Origin: an uncultured Verrucomicrobiales bacterium
GTDB lineage: Bacteria > Verrucomicrobiota > Verrucomicrobiia > Verrucomicrobiales > Akkermansiaceae
Direction: 5' to 3'
Length of the DNA stretch: 28,065 nt
NCBI GenBank assembly: GCA_937885815.1
Contig: CALABM010000108.1
Span: 1-28,065 of the forward strand
The notes below the pieces were generated by a model. That model made no database searches and was not told the DNA's origin. It saw only the letters and a list, made by a program, of their open reading frames with translations. Shown piece after piece: positions 1 through 8,855 of this stretch; the stretch's first letter is position 1; every line of letters begins with the position of its first letter. The position numbers and the translations under genes were made by a program.

Positions 1-56
1 GTCTTATCCACGCCGCCAGCGTTCGTTCTGAGCCAGAATCAAACTCTCCATAATAA
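1..56 (-). rRNA. rrs: 16S ribosomal RNA, 5' end (truncated by window edge)
   Basis: The minus strand carries the universal 27F site AGAGTTTGATTCTGGCTCAG (28-47), followed by AACGAACGCTGGCGGCGTGG and GATAAGAC, the start of a bacterial 16S rRNA. Only about the first 55 nt lie inside the window; the gene continues off the left edge. The GTGGATAAGAC variant is what I recall for Akkermansia and other Verrucomicrobia. The exact mature 5' end, about 50-56, is an estimate. The gene is read leftward, away from the candidate replication origin near 18.8 kb. Confidence 0.95.
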
Positions 57-356
57 AATAATTAAGAAATTGCTGGACCAATGAATCTTTCGATTCATCA
101 GTACCGTGTAACCCCGCTCCGAAGTTCCTGAGAACTTCATCTCGGCGTAGGCCACGGCACGCGTCACGACCTTTTCCTTCCCTCTCTTTATCCTCTCCAG
201 CACCCCACCCGGAAGGTTTCTCCGGTGATTCCAGCCTCTCGGCGAATCGTGGTGCTACGGAAAGTCCGTAAATGAAAAACTGCCTCGCCCGGCCGATTCG
301 TTCGCGTTCGCTTTCAGCGTCTCGCTCGCTCTTTCGGGCTTCACCGTGTCGGTGTG
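57..356 (-). other. 16S rRNA leader (pre-rRNA 5' spacer)
   Basis: About 300 nt separate the predicted rRNA transcription start from the mature 16S start. The minus-strand RNA would form two compact hairpins close to the 16S. One is ATGAATC-GAAA-GATTCAT (81-98), with a 7-bp stem and a GNRA tetraloop. The other is GAAGTTC-TCAG-GAACTTC (121-138), also 7 bp. Hairpins of this kind usually take part in rRNA leader folding and RNase III processing. I did not recognise a clear boxA. The long open frame across this stretch is a by-product of the leader and not a gene. Confidence 0.7.
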
Positions 357-362
357 CCGAGA

Positions 363-430
363 AGTATACACGAATCATCGCCGCACGTCAAGCACATTTT
401 TCAAAATTTTTGCATTTTTTTTAATTTCGT
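363..430 (-). promoter_or_regulatory. rRNA operon promoter with UP-like element
   Basis: On the minus strand there is a -35 TTGACG (386-391), an exact 17-bp spacer and a -10 TATACT (363-368). Immediately upstream, about 392-430, lies a run of A and T tracts resembling an UP element. The predicted start is near 356, giving a leader of about 300 nt. Near-consensus hexamers with an upstream A/T block are the usual make-up of strong rRNA promoters. No second tandem promoter was convincing. Confidence 0.85.
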
Positions 431-646
431 TATACTTTACCCCCTTTCAAAGCTCTGAAACACAGCGAAAAAAGACAAGTTAAAAAAAATCAGTTATTTT
501 TTAATTCCGGTGAAATAGCGTGCAAATACGGTTTTCCGGCAGATAAATCCGGGCATTTTCGGGTGCATCAGGTAGCAAAAACAGCGTATCAAAGCCTGAT
601 TTAGCTTCACATGCCCTGCCTCATGTAGGTAGCAACCTAAAAGCAA
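431..646. other. Intergenic stretch between rRNA promoter and terminator of the PEP-CTERM gene
   Basis: No gene is visible. At 480-504 there is an AT-only inverted repeat, TTAAAAAAAAT / ATTTTTTAA, that could form a weak hairpin. The rest is AT-rich and without recognisable sites. Confidence 0.4.
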
Positions 647-680
647 GCAGCCACCCCGTTATAAGTGACGGAGTGGCTGC
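640..680 (-). terminator. Rho-independent terminator of the S6/PEP-CTERM gene
   Basis: Arms 647-659 and 668-680 pair over 13 positions around an 8-nt loop. On the minus-strand RNA the one non-Watson-Crick position is a G-U wobble, while on the plus strand it would be a C-A mismatch. This favours minus-strand function. The stem is followed on the minus strand by a short T-rich stretch (TTGCTTTTAG). It lies 24 bp after the stop codon at 704. Confidence 0.8.
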
Positions 681-703
681 AAGGGATTCTATTCAATTAT
701 TCA

Positions 704-3700
704 TCAACGGCGACGACGGCGTGCTGCGAGTGCCGCGAGAGCCAACAGACTGAGTGTAGCTGTTGTCGGCTCAGGGACGGTCATGGTGATAGCAAGCTCA
801 CCCGTGTTCCCACCGGAGAAGATAAGGAGATAATCATCACTCCAGATGTTGCTGAAGTAGGAGGAGGCCAGCACGTAATCATCCGTGGTAATCTCGGAGT
901 AAACCGTTGAATCCAGCGTGAGTACATCAATTCCCGAGAAGAGAACAAGCTGCTCACCTACATTCAACTCCTGAATACGCTGCAGTGTGCCTTCTCCCAG
1001 GGTAATACCCTGCTGAAGGGACAGCGCGCTACCCATGGAGAGATACCCGTCTGCGATTTCCAGCTGAGAACCGGTGGCCAGAGTCAGGTTAGCATTCAGC
1101 GTGCTATCAGCGCCGAAAGTGGCTATGCCATCCACCACCACATCAGCCTCTGCAGACTGCTGCTTAGTGCTATCTACGTAGAAGCCAACGGATGCGCTTG
1201 CGGCCAGCTTCAGGTTATTCAGGTTATAGCTTTCAGCCCCGTATACGCTGAGAGAACCTTCTTCTGCGAAGATATTAGCCACAGAGTTGCCTGCGTTATT
1301 GAGGTTCATGGTACCCGCGCCGAGCTTGGTTATATCTGCACGGCCGGAACCGCCCAAATCACCGGTGGAGTTCAGCGTGGCACCTTCTGCTACATCATAA
1401 GTCAAGGAAGCAGAGTTCGTCAGCACCGTATCAGCGGCCACAGTGCTCACGCCAGCAGTGGCGCGAATAGTGGCAGAATCCGTCACGGTGATATCCTTAC
1501 CGCTCACTGTGGCAGAGTTCAGGGCCAGACCGCCCTTGTTAATCTCCGCACCGGCAGTAAGTTCAGCGGAGGAGTCCACGGCCAAGGTAGCACCTTCCTG
1601 CACGCGGATAGCGGCAGCGCTGTTGAAAGCGCTCTTATGATTCAGCGTACCATTGCCCACTATCTCGATGGCGGTGTTTCCTCTGAGGGTGACATTACCT
1701 GTCACATCCACAGTTACACCTGCGTCCTCACTGCGAACAAGCTGCAGATTTTCATCAGCAGTTGTGGCGGCGGTGTCAATGGTGATGGTACCATCCTTAC
1801 CAGCCGTGCCCCAGGCCATGTTATTGCTGAAGGTCACGGTCTCCCCTGCCTCACCAATGGCGCCCAAGGTGGTATCAGCCGCAAAGCTGACAAGCAGGTT
1901 GGCGTGCTGTACACCACCGGCGGCATACACCTGACCGCCTTCATTCACATTGAACGTAGCGTTCACGGTGTTGTTCATGTAATTGGTCTTGCAATTACCG
2001 GTGAGAACCAATCCCTGAAGCAGGTTCAGCCTACCACCCTTGTTAACATTGAGGGTAGCGTTGTTGTGCATCAAGGTCATGGCAGCGTTGGAAGTCAGCG
2101 TGCCATCCACATTGATGGTGTTTCTGTGGCCGTTCCAGTTATGACCTTCGCCGTAAGCAGCAAGCACGAAATCACTGCTCAGCGAGCCGGAGGCTGTACC
2201 GGCAATCACCAGATGAGCACCGGCATTGACATTCAGCGTTGAGCCATAATTAGCCTCAGCAAAAATCGGTGACAGCTGAATACCATTAATGTACATGGTG
2301 CCATCAGCCTCTGCACCGCCCACTGTCATGGTCTTGGTAACGGAATAGTCAACGAAACGAGTATCCAGCACAGCACCATTGGTCAGGTTGACGGTCATGC
2401 TGTTGTTGTTACCGGACCAAGACTTGGTGGCGGCCTGAGTTTCAACCAAGGTCAATCCATCAAGGCTCAAAGAAGAAGCGTTATTGAAATTGAACTGCTT
2501 GGTCGTGAGCGTGCCCGTGCCTTTCAGCACAGTGGGAAGATAGACAAGGTTGACCACGTCTGCCGTCGTATCGCCATTGAAAGCAATGTTGAGATTAGCA
2601 GTACTCGTGCTATCAGTTCCGATGTTAAGCGTACCGACATGCACGTCACCATTGAAGTTCGCCGTGTTATTATGCTGAACGATGGTGAAGGTACCGATTT
2701 CGGTTTCACCATTGAAGCTCACGGTGTTATTATTCGCGGTGTTATTATTATGACCGATGGTAATAGAACCGATTTCGGCTTCAGCGTTAAAGCTCACCGT
2801 GGTGTTGTCCTGGTCCAGATTGATAGTTCCCAAGGACGTACTGCCGTTGAAGTTATTGGTGGTTCTGTTTGAATTGAAATCAAACGCGGCCAGCTTCACC
2901 TCACCTTCGAGGTTCAGTGTACCACCACCGCGACGGTCCCATGTGGCGCCTTCACCCATCACAGAACCCTTCACGGTCAGCGTATTACCACTATTCTGAT
3001 GAATCTGGCTCGTACCCTCAAGCTCAATATTACCATTAATTGTGGTAGCAGAGCTGATTTGTGCGTTTACGCCGTGAGCCAGTTTAAGTGTCTGGCCGTA
3101 CTGGCTGCCATCCAGAGAAAGGTAACCCTCAAGCACATGAGTGGTGCCCTTGAAGTCGGAGTCAATGTCCAGCACATTGGAGTAGGTCTTATCCAGATGT
3201 ACCTGCAGCGTACCATTGCCGGTGATATCAGCAACAGTAGCCGTACGATCCGTAGAGGAAGTCAGCGTAGTGGTCAATTCCAGCACGCCGGATTCAGCAA
3301 TTTCCAGTGTACCACCGGCAGACACGTAATCGGTAGCAGTCAGCTTGTTGTTAAGCACCAGCTTTCCGCTGTCCATCTGCAGAGCACCGGCCAAGGTCAC
3401 ATCGCTGCCGCTGAAGGAGTAAGTCTCATTATTCACAAAGCGAAGGCCAGTCACACTGGCATCAGCAGCGAAACTGAGCTCTTTGTTTACTGTGGAATCA
3501 CGGAATACCACCGTGGTGCCATCAGCGAACACTTCATAGTTACTACCCTTCCATTCCGCGAAACCATTGGCCATGGTCACCGTCATCTTCAGGCCCGTGG
3601 AGTCAGTCGTGAAGATGCTCTGCAGGTAATCAGCTGAACCACTGGAAAGCGTGGCGGTCTTACCTTCCCAGTTGCCGGAAATCAGGGTGTACGTCTGCCC

Positions 3701-6700
3701 CAGCACCAGATCGTTCGGATTAATAATACCGATGGACTGAGAATTGTTCCCCTCTGCAAACTGCATGGTACCCACAAAGCGGGCTGTACCGTTATTCAGG
3801 GCCTCAGAATCGAATGCCAGAACGCCACCATTCAGGATAAGCGTGCTCTCAAAGGAGCCTTTATCACCGACAATAGCCAGAGTAGTGCCCTCATTCAGGC
3901 TATAGGTAGCGCCCATGTTCAGGATACCGCCCTTGCCCAGATAGATGGTATCCGTCACCACCGTGTCAGAGCTGAACTCCAAGCGGCCGGCATTAGCGTA
4001 GATATTAGCCACGGAAACATTGCTGCCGGTGAACTTCTGTGTGCCTTCACCCTCCATGGCAATGCTCAGCCCATTCACAGCGCCCTTGTACTCGTAGGTG
4101 CCATCACCGGTGATGGTCAGGGTGCTGTTACGGGTAGAAGTGGGAGCGGCATCCTGATTGACGCGGTAGGAAGCACCGGCATATGCCACCGTGTGCTCAT
4201 TACCAACAAGGCCTTGAATCTGAGCGTTCTCCGTATTGACTGCCAGTGCCATATTAGCACCCTGGTACCCCTGCAAATTAAGCGTAGCGTTCTGCAGCGC
4301 CTTATCATGAGCCAGCTCCACATAGGTGTTATAAGCCATGCCATTAGCCGTTCTCGCGGCACGCACTGTACCGGCAAAGGAGCTTTCCCCATCAATGATA
4401 AGGCGAGAGGAATTAACATCCGTAACAGTATAAGCTGAAGCAGCGGATTCGACATCCACCGTGTAGCGGGACGTCACGGTGTGAGAAGCTTCCCATGTGA
4501 GAGTCTCATTCCCGGTGGATTCCAGGTGAGAGATTCTCCACTCAGCCTGCTTCGTTGTTTCCGAGAGGGTCAGATTCTGCCCGTTAAGCTTTATCGTGTT
4601 GAAGTCAAGCACCTGCACGTCACAGGACGCAGCAGCGCGAAGGGATGTGACAGAACTGTCCAAATCCAGAACACCACCCACGCGGACAGATTTCACACAG
4701 GGAAGGACATTCGGGTCAATGGTCTTACCATCATTTGTGCCGTAGGTGAAAGTAAGGTTGGAGACATCTTCCACTCGGAGGGTACCCGTATCAGAAATCG
4801 TGTTGTAACCGGCACCATTCAGTTTCCAGTTACCGTTACCGGAGAGGACGAGTGTGGCACCCGCTGCAGCGCCGATGCTGGTGGTGACAGTAACATCCGT
4901 ACCGCCGTTAATCATTGTTGCCGTACCATCAAGCACGCCGATGGAAGAGACGCCGTAAATGGTAGCCCCGGTGGCATCAATGACTGCGCCATCACCGGCA
5001 ACAACAGTACCCATGTAAAGGCTCTTGCCGTTAAGGTCAAGATTATTACCATAAATATAAAGGCTGCCTACGGAGGCGTAGTCCTGCATCAGCTTCACAT
5101 TACCTTCTTGGATGTGCAGCTCAGCGTACTTAATTCTATCCGTAGCAGAAGTAAGAAGAGAATTCGTCAGCTCGAGCGTGCTATTGCCGTATTTATGGAT
5201 GGTGTTGACATTAATGGAACCCTTGAGGTCATCCATAGAGTCAATGGTAAGGTGAACGGTACTGTATGTAGTATCCGTAGCGCTGGTCATGCGGTCACCG
5301 ATAAGCTTGCTGCCTTCTGCAAGCTCAAGATTACTGATGTACTGGGTAGACTCACCGATATCAAGAGTGCTGCCATTCATCAGGTACAGACCTGTGGTGT
5401 TATTCAGCACGCCATCCTGCTCCACACGCAGGGTGATGTTACCGGGATTCACGCCGGAACCAGCTACAGCACCCATCACAGTGACGCTGCCAGTAATGGG
5501 GTTGACGTTCGTCAGCTTAACAGTGCCACCTGTATACCCCTGAGCATCAACTATAATATCGTGATCACCACCAAGCTCGGAGGTAATAGTGAACGTACCA
5601 CCGGCTGCAGTCAGGCGGTATGCCTGCCCATCTGCCACGGTAATGTCACCGGAGTAGGTGAAATCACCATCAGCGCCCAAGTACAGGTTGCGGTGCTGGC
5701 TCATGTTAATATCCGCGTCCTCACGGTTCTGAAGCAGTATACCATTTGCTCCCGCCGTGATGTTGGAAATCATCGGAGCCATGGTGGCGCGGTTACCATA
5801 GGTAAGGTTCAGCGTGATTTTGTCAACGGCGGCAGGATCCGTATAGTTCAGGGTAACGCCGCTGCTCACGAAGTCGATACCACCGGTGAAGTTGTTACCC
5901 GTGTTGGTGAGGGTTACGGTGCCCTTAGTTTGGGAATTGCCAAGGATGAGCTTATTATTCCCCGTCAGCAGGTAGTTCACCACCAGCTCACCACCGCCAC
6001 CGCCCAAGCGCCATTCACCATTAGCGTTGGCATTCAGCGCCTCCGTGGTGCCTTCAGCGCCGTAATTGATAACCTGCCCGTTCAACGCACCCAAGATAAG
6101 GGTATTATGGCCGCGCATATCAACCTGAGTGGTCTGGTCCTGAGTGAGAGCCAGCGTACCTGTTGATTCACTCTTAATATATTGCAGGGCGGTATTACCA
6201 TCCGCATTCTGAGCGGCAAAGATACCCCCCTCATTCACAAGCCACTTTTCAGAGCCTGCAGCGGCGGCGTCCTCCACGATGAGAGTACCTCCATCCACGC
6301 TGCGAGCACCGGTAAAGGTATTATTACCCGTCAGGGTAAGGCTGCCTTCCCCGGCATCCACACTCACCGTACCTTGGCCGGTGATATTACCGCTGTATGT
6401 GGTATTAGCAGTAGTCGCTGCATCAAACTCAACCTTCAGGGTACCATTGTTCAGGGCGGTATCACCATGGTGGCCGTAGTAGTCAGACCACTCGTAGGTA
6501 TCCTCCAAGAAAGTGCCGCCTTCGATATATTCCATACGGTGGCGCACACCTTCGCCCATCACGTAGGTACCGCCGTTTACTGTGACATCACCCAGCAAGC
6601 GGGCATGAGTGCCAAGGTGGAAAGTACCGCCGGCATTCACGGTCACATTCATCTTCGCATCCGCATAATGCCAGTCATGCTCAGAAAAGTAAACATCATT

Positions 6701-8665
6701 ACTGAACTGCACGGAGCCCGGGCCGTGCTGCGTGTTCGTACCGCTAAGCACGGCAGTACCGCTGTTCACGGTGAAGCTACTGTCAGCATTCTGAGAGAGG
6801 TCCGTGCAAATGCTGTTCATCGTCCACACGGAGCCCTGCCCGGCATCCACCACGACTTGGATAGCACCGGTGGCGGTGTCCTTAATGGAGCCCAGCCACG
6901 TGCTCTCACCGCTCTGCTTGTATGTCAGTACAGTAGTACCGCTGGTATTGGTAAGAATGGCAGAATCCGTCAAGGTGTTGATGCTGAAACCATCTGCGGC
7001 AATAGCGGCAGCATCGGCATGGGTGGTGTACCAATCCATGTCATTGCCGTTCATGTCCAGCGTACCGCCGTTGAGACCGAAGGTGAAATCGCGTTCAATC
7101 TGGTTGATATCCCTGATAACCACCGTCGCGCCACTGGCTGCCATCACATTATAGGCAGCATAACCGCCCTCCCGGTTCAGGTACGTGGTGCCACTACCGC
7201 CCACAGCCAGCAGAATATTGTTGTCACCGCTGCCCTCAATGTACAAATCACCCTCGCCATTCTTGCGCCATTCGCGCATGTAGCCGGCGTCATTTGTCAG
7301 CTGAACATGCACCTCAGCTCCTTCGTTGATGACGTAACCCGCAGTATTGAGGGTGTAATCCCCATTGCCGGCGGATTCAATAGTGAACTTACCGTTTTTG
7401 AACTCCACATAACCTACACCGGTATCGACCGTGGCGTTGAGTACAATTCTGTTATCTGTTGATTTCCCGCCATCGAAAACCAGATTATGCGTGCCGCCCA
7501 ACCCGCTGATGCTGTTCATGTAGCCGTTATCATAAGCAAACCAGTTTTCCTTATCTTTAACGGCGGAAAGGTTCTGCCATGTGTTCTGCCCGGCATTGAC
7601 GGCCAGGTGCGCAATCTCTGTATCGCCTACCGTTACGGTACCGTAACCACCGCTCACGGCATTGAGATAAGCCGTGTGAGTTGTAGTCATGTCCACCTGT
7701 TGACAATGTGCCGCCATGGATTCATTGGCAAAATCAATGGAACCGTGCCCCACACTGTATGTGGTGAAATTTCCGGCGCGCAGGGAGAAGAAATACTCGT
7801 ATTTGCCCGTAGCCTCGTTGTACACATAGTTCGCGGAACCGGAGTCGCCACCGGCAGAGGCTATCGGCAACGGCGTTTTGTCAGACACACCGCTGTCCTG
7901 ATTATCCATATTCCAGGCAGCAAAGATGAATCCTTCCTCAGTAATGGCAACCTGTTTAACAGTCGTCACACCACCGATAAGGAAGGTGTACGGGTCGCCG
8001 GCATCCACTCTGGAACCATCTTTCATCCAATAATCAACGTCACCGGCACCCGCGCGGTACATCAGCTGCCCCAGCAACTTGTCCTTAATATCCGGCTCGC
8101 CGTTGCCATCCAAATCATCTTGCTCAGAGGCCACACCACTATAGTTCTGTGCACCAACAACATCAGTGAAAATCTTGCTCTGGCGGTAGAGTGCCCAGTC
8201 CGCAGCACTGCCGAGGTCCTTTTCAGAGGTAGCCACCATACTGTACTTGATGGTATTCTCTGAGCCCACCACTTGGCCACCGAAACACGCGCTGAAATGC
8301 GGGTTATGAGCCACGGTAACCAGATAATTGTTGCCGAATGCTGCACCGGCACCATAACACTGCGCGTAGTAGCCGTAATCCACCACGCCACTGAAATCAA
8401 TCATTCCCTGCTCCTGAGAGATGCGGTAGTCCTCCGTGTTCGGGTCACGGTCCGCAATGACAATACCATTATCCTTGTCACGAATAGCCTGCAGCATGGT
8501 ACTCACGCCGTTTACTTTATAGCGGCCGCGGTTCTGACCAAAATCCGCGTATACTTGCTGGGCTATATTCTCATGCATGGCGCCACCCCATGCTGTGCTG
8601 ACTGTGGTGGCCATACAGAACATCAGGAGACATTTGCGAAGTGCGACAGGAAGATGCAGTTTCAT
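704..8665 (-). CDS. Giant secreted S6-family (SPATE/IgA-protease-like) serine peptidase with beta-helix passenger and PEP-CTERM tail
   Basis: 2653 residues. A signal peptide (about 1-27) is followed by a chymotrypsin-fold domain of the S6 type: QQVYADFGQNRGRY and GMIDFS resemble the N-terminus of SPATE autotransporters. The triad is visible as His120 (TVAHN), Asp156 (ADWALYR) and Ser275 (GGDSGS). A DxDGNGExD loop near 184-192 could bind Ca2+. Passenger homology seems to continue to about residue 545 (GGTLDMNGNDMDW). A long Asn/Thr/Gly-rich beta-helix with autotransporter-associated strand repeats (LTGNNTFTG, about 775) follows, including an FNG-repeat block at about 1920-2040. The end is VPEP (2630-2633), a hydrophobic segment and RRRRR. 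No C-terminal beta-barrel exists, so export is predicted by Sec plus exosortase rather than type V. The ATG is chosen because the signal peptide starts there; its Shine-Dalgarno sequence is weak. Substrate unknown; an extracellular or surface protease is inferred. Confidence 0.9.
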   Translation of the reverse strand: MKLHLPVALRKCLLMFCMATTVSTAWGGAMHENIAQQVYADFGQNRGRYKVNGVSTMLQAIRDKDNGIVIADRDPNTEDYRISQEQGMIDFSGVVDYGYYAQCYGAGAAFGNNYLVTVAHNPHFSACFGGQVVGSENTIKYSMVATSEKDLGSAADWALYRQSKIFTDVVGAQNYSGVASEQDDLDGNGEPDIKDKLLGQLMYRAGAGDVDYWMKDGSRVDAGDPYTFLIGGVTTVKQVAITEEGFIFAAWNMDNQDSGVSDKTPLPIASAGGDSGSANYVYNEATGKYEYFFSLRAGNFTTYSVGHGSIDFANESMAAHCQQVDMTTTHTAYLNAVSGGYGTVTVGDTEIAHLAVNAGQNTWQNLSAVKDKENWFAYDNGYMNSISGLGGTHNLVFDGGKSTDNRIVLNATVDTGVGYVEFKNGKFTIESAGNGDYTLNTAGYVINEGAEVHVQLTNDAGYMREWRKNGEGDLYIEGSGDNNILLAVGGSGTTYLNREGGYAAYNVMAASGATVVIRDINQIERDFTFGLNGGTLDMNGNDMDWYTTHADAAAIAADGFSINTLTDSAILTNTSGTTVLTYKQSGESTWLGSIKDTATGAIQVVVDAGQGSVWTMNSICTDLSQNADSSFTVNSGTAVLSGTNTQHGPGSVQFSNDVYFSEHDWHYADAKMNVTVNAGGTFHLGTHARLLGDVTVNGGTYVMGEGVRHRMEYIEGGTFLEDTYEWSDYYGHHGDTALNNGTLKVEFDAATTANTTYSGNITGQGTVSVDAGEGSLTLTGNNTFTGARSVDGGTLIVEDAAAAGSEKWLVNEGGIFAAQNADGNTALQYIKSESTGTLALTQDQTTQVDMRGHNTLILGALNGQVINYGAEGTTEALNANANGEWRLGGGGGELVVNYLLTGNNKLILGNSQTKGTVTLTNTGNNFTGGIDFVSSGVTLNYTDPAAVDKITLNLTYGNRATMAPMISNITAGANGILLQNREDADINMSQHRNLYLGADGDFTYSGDITVADGQAYRLTAAGGTFTITSELGGDHDIIVDAQGYTGGTVKLTNVNPITGSVTVMGAVAGSGVNPGNITLRVEQDGVLNNTTGLYLMNGSTLDIGESTQYISNLELAEGSKLIGDRMTSATDTTYSTVHLTIDSMDDLKGSINVNTIHKYGNSTLELTNSLLTSATDRIKYAELHIQEGNVKLMQDYASVGSLYIYGNNLDLNGKSLYMGTVVAGDGAVIDATGATIYGVSSIGVLDGTATMINGGTDVTVTTSIGAAAGATLVLSGNGNWKLNGAGYNTISDTGTLRVEDVSNLTFTYGTNDGKTIDPNVLPCVKSVRVGGVLDLDSSVTSLRAAASCDVQVLDFNTIKLNGQNLTLSETTKQAEWRISHLESTGNETLTWEASHTVTSRYTVDVESAASAYTVTDVNSSRLIIDGESSFAGTVRAARTANGMAYNTYVELAHDKALQNATLNLQGYQGANMALAVNTENAQIQGLVGNEHTVAYAGASYRVNQDAAPTSTRNSTLTITGDGTYEYKGAVNGLSIAMEGEGTQKFTGSNVSVANIYANAGRLEFSSDTVVTDTIYLGKGGILNMGATYSLNEGTTLAIVGDKGSFESTLILNGGVLAFDSEALNNGTARFVGTMQFAEGNNSQSIGIINPNDLVLGQTYTLISGNWEGKTATLSSGSADYLQSIFTTDSTGLKMTVTMANGFAEWKGSNYEVFADGTTVVFRDSTVNKELSFAADASVTGLRFVNNETYSFSGSDVTLAGALQMDSGKLVLNNKLTATDYVSAGGTLEIAESGVLELTTTLTSSTDRTATVADITGNGTLQVHLDKTYSNVLDIDSDFKGTTHVLEGYLSLDGSQYGQTLKLAHGVNAQISSATTINGNIELEGTSQIHQNSGNTLTVKGSVMGEGATWDRRGGGTLNLEGEVKLAAFDFNSNRTTNNFNGSTSLGTINLDQDNTTVSFNAEAEIGSITIGHNNNTANNNTVSFNGETEIGTFTIVQHNNTANFNGDVHVGTLNIGTDSTSTANLNIAFNGDTTADVVNLVYLPTVLKGTGTLTTKQFNFNNASSLSLDGLTLVETQAATKSWSGNNNSMTVNLTNGAVLDTRFVDYSVTKTMTVGGAEADGTMYINGIQLSPIFAEANYGSTLNVNAGAHLVIAGTASGSLSSDFVLAAYGEGHNWNGHRNTINVDGTLTSNAAMTLMHNNATLNVNKGGRLNLLQGLVLTGNCKTNYMNNTVNATFNVNEGGQVYAAGGVQHANLLVSFAADTTLGAIGEAGETVTFSNNMAWGTAGKDGTITIDTAATTADENLQLVRSEDAGVTVDVTGNVTLRGNTAIEIVGNGTLNHKSAFNSAAAIRVQEGATLAVDSSAELTAGAEINKGGLALNSATVSGKDITVTDSATIRATAGVSTVAADTVLTNSASLTYDVAEGATLNSTGDLGGSGRADITKLGAGTMNLNNAGNSVANIFAEEGSLSVYGAESYNLNNLKLAASASVGFYVDSTKQQSAEADVVVDGIATFGADSTLNANLTLATGSQLEIADGYLSMGSALSLQQGITLGEGTLQRIQELNVGEQLVLFSGIDVLTLDSTVYSEITTDDYVLASSYFSNIWSDDYLLIFSGGNTGELAITMTVPEPTTATLSLLALAALAARRRRR
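2540..2900 (-). repeat. Internal coding repeat block (FNG / G-x-I strand repeats)
   Basis: Within the giant protein, about residues 1920-2040, short units with the pattern (N/V)xFN(G/A)xxxxGxxxI recur four to five times (for example VSFNAEAEIGSITI, VSFNGETEIGTFTI and ANFNGDVHVGTLNI). The DNA is correspondingly repetitive. The units are rungs of a predicted beta-helix and look recently duplicated. Confidence 0.75.
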
Positions 8666-8693
8666 AAATTCACTGAAGTGGGATTATTCTTCA

Positions 8694-8722
8694 TAAATAC
8701 CAACTCAGAGGCCCCAACGCAA
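8694..8722 (-). promoter_or_regulatory. Candidate promoter of the S6/PEP-CTERM gene
   Basis: Minus-strand -35 TTGCGT (8717-8722), 17-bp spacer, -10 TATTTA (8694-8699). The predicted start near 8687 gives a leader of about 22 nt. Both hexamers are 4/6 matches, so this is suggestive only. Confidence 0.4.
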
Positions 8723-8777
8723 GCAAAAAATCCCCGCCGGATAAAAAATTAGACAGTTTACAAATAACAATCTGCCC

Positions 8778-8808
8778 GCCCCCGTCAGGCAATCTCATTG
8801 ACGGGGGC
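8778..8808 (-). terminator. Terminator-like hairpin after the FAD oxidoreductase operon
   Basis: A perfect 10-bp GC-rich stem, GCCCCCGTCA (8778-8787) with TGACGGGGGC (8799-8808), and an 11-nt loop. It lies between the stop of the oxidoreductase and the promoter of the next gene, where an operon terminator is expected. The flanking T runs are weak on both strands, so orientation rests on context. Confidence 0.6.
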
Positions 8809-8855
8809 CTTTACTACCTATATATATAGGCAAGTAAAGTGTTGAACCGAAAGCC

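Noticed and set aside
4..378. 124-residue frame on the minus strand over the rRNA leader
   Set aside because: It overlaps the 16S start, its leader and the -10 box of the rRNA promoter; it is low-complexity and has no homologous motif.
1637..8263. Many long plus-strand frames opposite the giant PEP-CTERM gene (up to 561 residues)
   Set aside because: They are antisense shadows: the minus strand reads through with a signal peptide, peptidase motifs and a sorting tag, while these frames show no domains or ribosome-binding sites.
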